Below, in pieces: positions 15,238 through 16,589 of a stretch of 16,589 nucleotides of DNA (within the stretch, counting starts at the first letter, position 1; each line of letters starts with the position of its first letter). The stretch is from CAYUYV01 sp964522525. Lineage in GTDB: Bacteria; Pseudomonadota; Alphaproteobacteria; JAJFIK01. Under the pieces are notes generated by a model. The model saw only the letters and a list, made by a program, of their open reading frames with translations, was not told the DNA's origin and did no database searches. The stretch is from assembly GCA_964522525.1 (NCBI GenBank), contig CAZFWG010000097.1, positions 1 to 16,589 of the forward strand, given 5' to 3'. The translations under genes were made by a program, and so were the position numbers.

Positions 15238-16272
15238 ATGATCCGCGATTATTTCATCACGCTTCTCGGGCCGGTCTGGGGCACGCTGATTGGCATCGGC
15301 GCCGAAGCGCTGCTTCTGCTCGTGCCGCTCCTGATCGTGGTGGCTTACGTGGTTTATGCCGACCGGAAGATCTGGGCGGCGGTGCAGCTGCGCAAGGGGC
15401 CCAATGTGGTGGGGCCGTTCGGCCTTTTTCAGCTGATTGCCGATGCCCTCAAATTCGTCTTCAAGGAAACGGTGATTCCGGCGGGCGCGGACAAGGTCGT
15501 CTTCATCATGGCGCCCCTCATCACCTTCGTGCTGGCCTTCACGGCCTGGGCGGTCATTCCGCTCAATGAGGGCTGGGCCATCGCCGACATCAATGTGGGC
15601 GTCCTTTATGTGCTCGCGATTTCCTCGCTCGGTGTTTACGGCATCATCATGGGCGGCTGGGCGTCGAACTCGAAATATCCGTTTCTGGGCTCCCTGCGCT
15701 CGGCGGCGCAAATGGTCTCCTATGAGGTTTCGATCGGCTTCGTGATCATCACCGTCGTGCTGGTGGTGGGCTCCCTCAATCTGACGGCGATCGTGAACAA
15801 CCAGTCGGGCGGGATCCAGAATTGGCACTTCCTGCCGCTCTTTCCCATGTTCGTGGTCTTTTTCATCTCCGCACTCGCCGAGACCAATCGCCCGCCCTTC
15901 GACCTGCCGGAAGCGGAATCGGAACTCGTCGCGGGCTATCAGGTGGAATATTCGGCCGTTCCCTATGTGCTCTTCATGATCGCGGAATACGCCAATATCG
16001 TCCTGATGTGCTCCATGCTGACGATCCTGTTCCTGGGCGGCTGGCATCCGCCGCTCGACGTGGCGCCGTTCACCTGGATTTCAGGCTTTTTCTGGTTCTT
16101 CCTCAAAGCGATGGCCATGTTCTTCCTGTTCTCCATGGTGAAGGCGATGGTGCCGCGCTACCGCTATGACCAGCTCATGCGGCTGGGGTGGAAAGTGTTT
16201 TTGCCGTTCTCCCTGTTTTACGTGGTGGCGACGGCGGGCGTGCTGCTCGCGCTTGATCGGGTGCCCAACTGA
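15238..16272 (+). CDS. nuoH: NADH-quinone oxidoreductase subunit H
   Basis: A 344-residue membrane subunit with about eight transmembrane helices that joins the Q module to the proton-pumping arm and lines the quinone entry channel. Family signatures are DRKIWAAVQLRKGPNVVGPFG (42-62) and the charged loop AETNRPPFDLPEAESELVAGY (214-234), whose acidic residues are part of the coupling path. The length is normal for the alphaproteobacterial type. The ATG at 15238 follows GAGAG (15226-15230) at seven bases and lies 16 bp after nuoG, so co-translation is likely. A 66-bp gap with a small GC hairpin (16298-16310) follows before nuoI. Confidence 0.97.
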   Translation: MIRDYFITLLGPVWGTLIGIGAEALLLLVPLLIVVAYVVYADRKIWAAVQLRKGPNVVGPFGLFQLIADALKFVFKETVIPAGADKVVFIMAPLITFVLAFTAWAVIPLNEGWAIADINVGVLYVLAISSLGVYGIIMGGWASNSKYPFLGSLRSAAQMVSYEVSIGFVIITVVLVVGSLNLTAIVNNQSGGIQNWHFLPLFPMFVVFFISALAETNRPPFDLPEAESELVAGYQVEYSAVPYVLFMIAEYANIVLMCSMLTILFLGGWHPPLDVAPFTWISGFFWFFLKAMAMFFLFSMVKAMVPRYRYDQLMRLGWKVFLPFSLFYVVATAGVLLALDRVPN

Positions 16273-16338
16273 TGGGGTCGCAGGGCAGACGGTGTCTCGG
16301 GCGCGGCCCGGGTGTGCTAGGCAAGAGGATCTGAGGGT

Positions 16339-16589
16339 ATGGCCTTTCTGGACCGCGCGGCGCGGGCGATTTTCCTGACCGAGTTCCTATCGAGCTTCGT
16401 CCTCGCCATGCGCTATTTCTTCAAGCCCAAGGCGACCATCAACTATCCCTTCGAGAAAGGGCCCCTGTCGCCGCGCTTCCGGGGCGAACACGCCCTGCGT
16501 CGCTATCCGAACGGGGACGAGCGCTGCATCGCCTGCAAACTGTGCGAGGCCATCTGCCCGGCCCAGGCCATCACGATCGAGGCGGAGCC
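16339..16589 (+). CDS. nuoI: NADH-quinone oxidoreductase subunit I (3' end outside window)
   Basis: The first 83 residues of the 8Fe ferredoxin-like subunit are present; the gene runs off the right edge. The N-terminal amphipathic part with FLSSFVLAMRYFFKPKATINYPFEKG is typical of the family and anchors the protein at the membrane. The first cysteine set, CIACKLCEAICP (C63, C66, C69, C73), is complete: three of these bind one [4Fe-4S] cluster and the fourth belongs to the other, by family knowledge. The second motif would lie just to the right. AAGAGGA (16323-16329) is nine bases before the ATG. Gene order after nuoH matches the standard operon. Confidence 0.95.
   Translation, partial: MAFLDRAARAIFLTEFLSSFVLAMRYFFKPKATINYPFEKGPLSPRFRGEHALRRYPNGDERCIACKLCEAICPAQAITIEAE

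Overview
The window reads as a stretch of chromosome from a GC-rich alphaproteobacterium. The evidence is the uninterrupted gene order nuoABCDEFGHI, alphaproteobacterial/mitochondrial-type complex I subunits (NuoC and NuoD unfused, NuoG without the extra N7 cluster motif, NuoE with a Gly/Pro-rich tail), and GC-rich third codon positions. I cannot place it to an order or genus from the sequence alone. No rRNA, tRNA, CRISPR array, insertion sequence, integrase or attachment site was seen.

Left part (1-4265), accessory genes. The window opens inside a secreted, modular protein (continuing left of base 1) with two copies of a beta-rich repeat on either side of a Pro-Asp linker and an RTX-like segment. 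It converges on a minus-strand proton-coupled peptide transporter of the POT/PTR family (1282-3072), and a perfect 12-bp hairpin (1239-1264) lies between them. A 251-bp intergenic region separates the transporter from a plus-strand FkbM-type methyltransferase (3324-4265).

Middle part (4313-7797). A recognisable sigma70-like promoter and a strong Shine-Dalgarno precede a large exported protein of the VPS10/sortilin-like BNR beta-propeller family (4379-7753), often annotated as 'glycosyl hydrolase'. A hairpin without a U tract follows it. A 332-bp gap (7754-8085) then holds a candidate promoter for the nuo operon and a hairpin followed by six T residues only about 30 bp before nuoA.

Right part (8086-16589), the respiratory operon. 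nuoA, B, C, D, E, F, G, H and the start of nuoI encode the NADH:quinone oxidoreductase (complex I). NuoE, F and G form the NADH-oxidising module. NuoB, C, D and I form the connecting Q module. NuoA and H begin the membrane arm. All the cluster ligands that can be checked are present (N1a, N1b, N2, N3, N4, N5 and the first cysteine set of NuoI), so the enzyme looks intact. The remaining membrane subunits (J-N) would lie to the right of the window.

I found no convincing undescribed multi-gene system. The points most worth a second look are the terminator-like hairpin in the nuoA leader, an 18-residue Arg-rich insertion with an 18-bp-spaced direct repeat in the propeller gene, the roughly 85-residue periplasmic insertion in the peptide transporter, and the repeat architecture of the truncated secreted protein.
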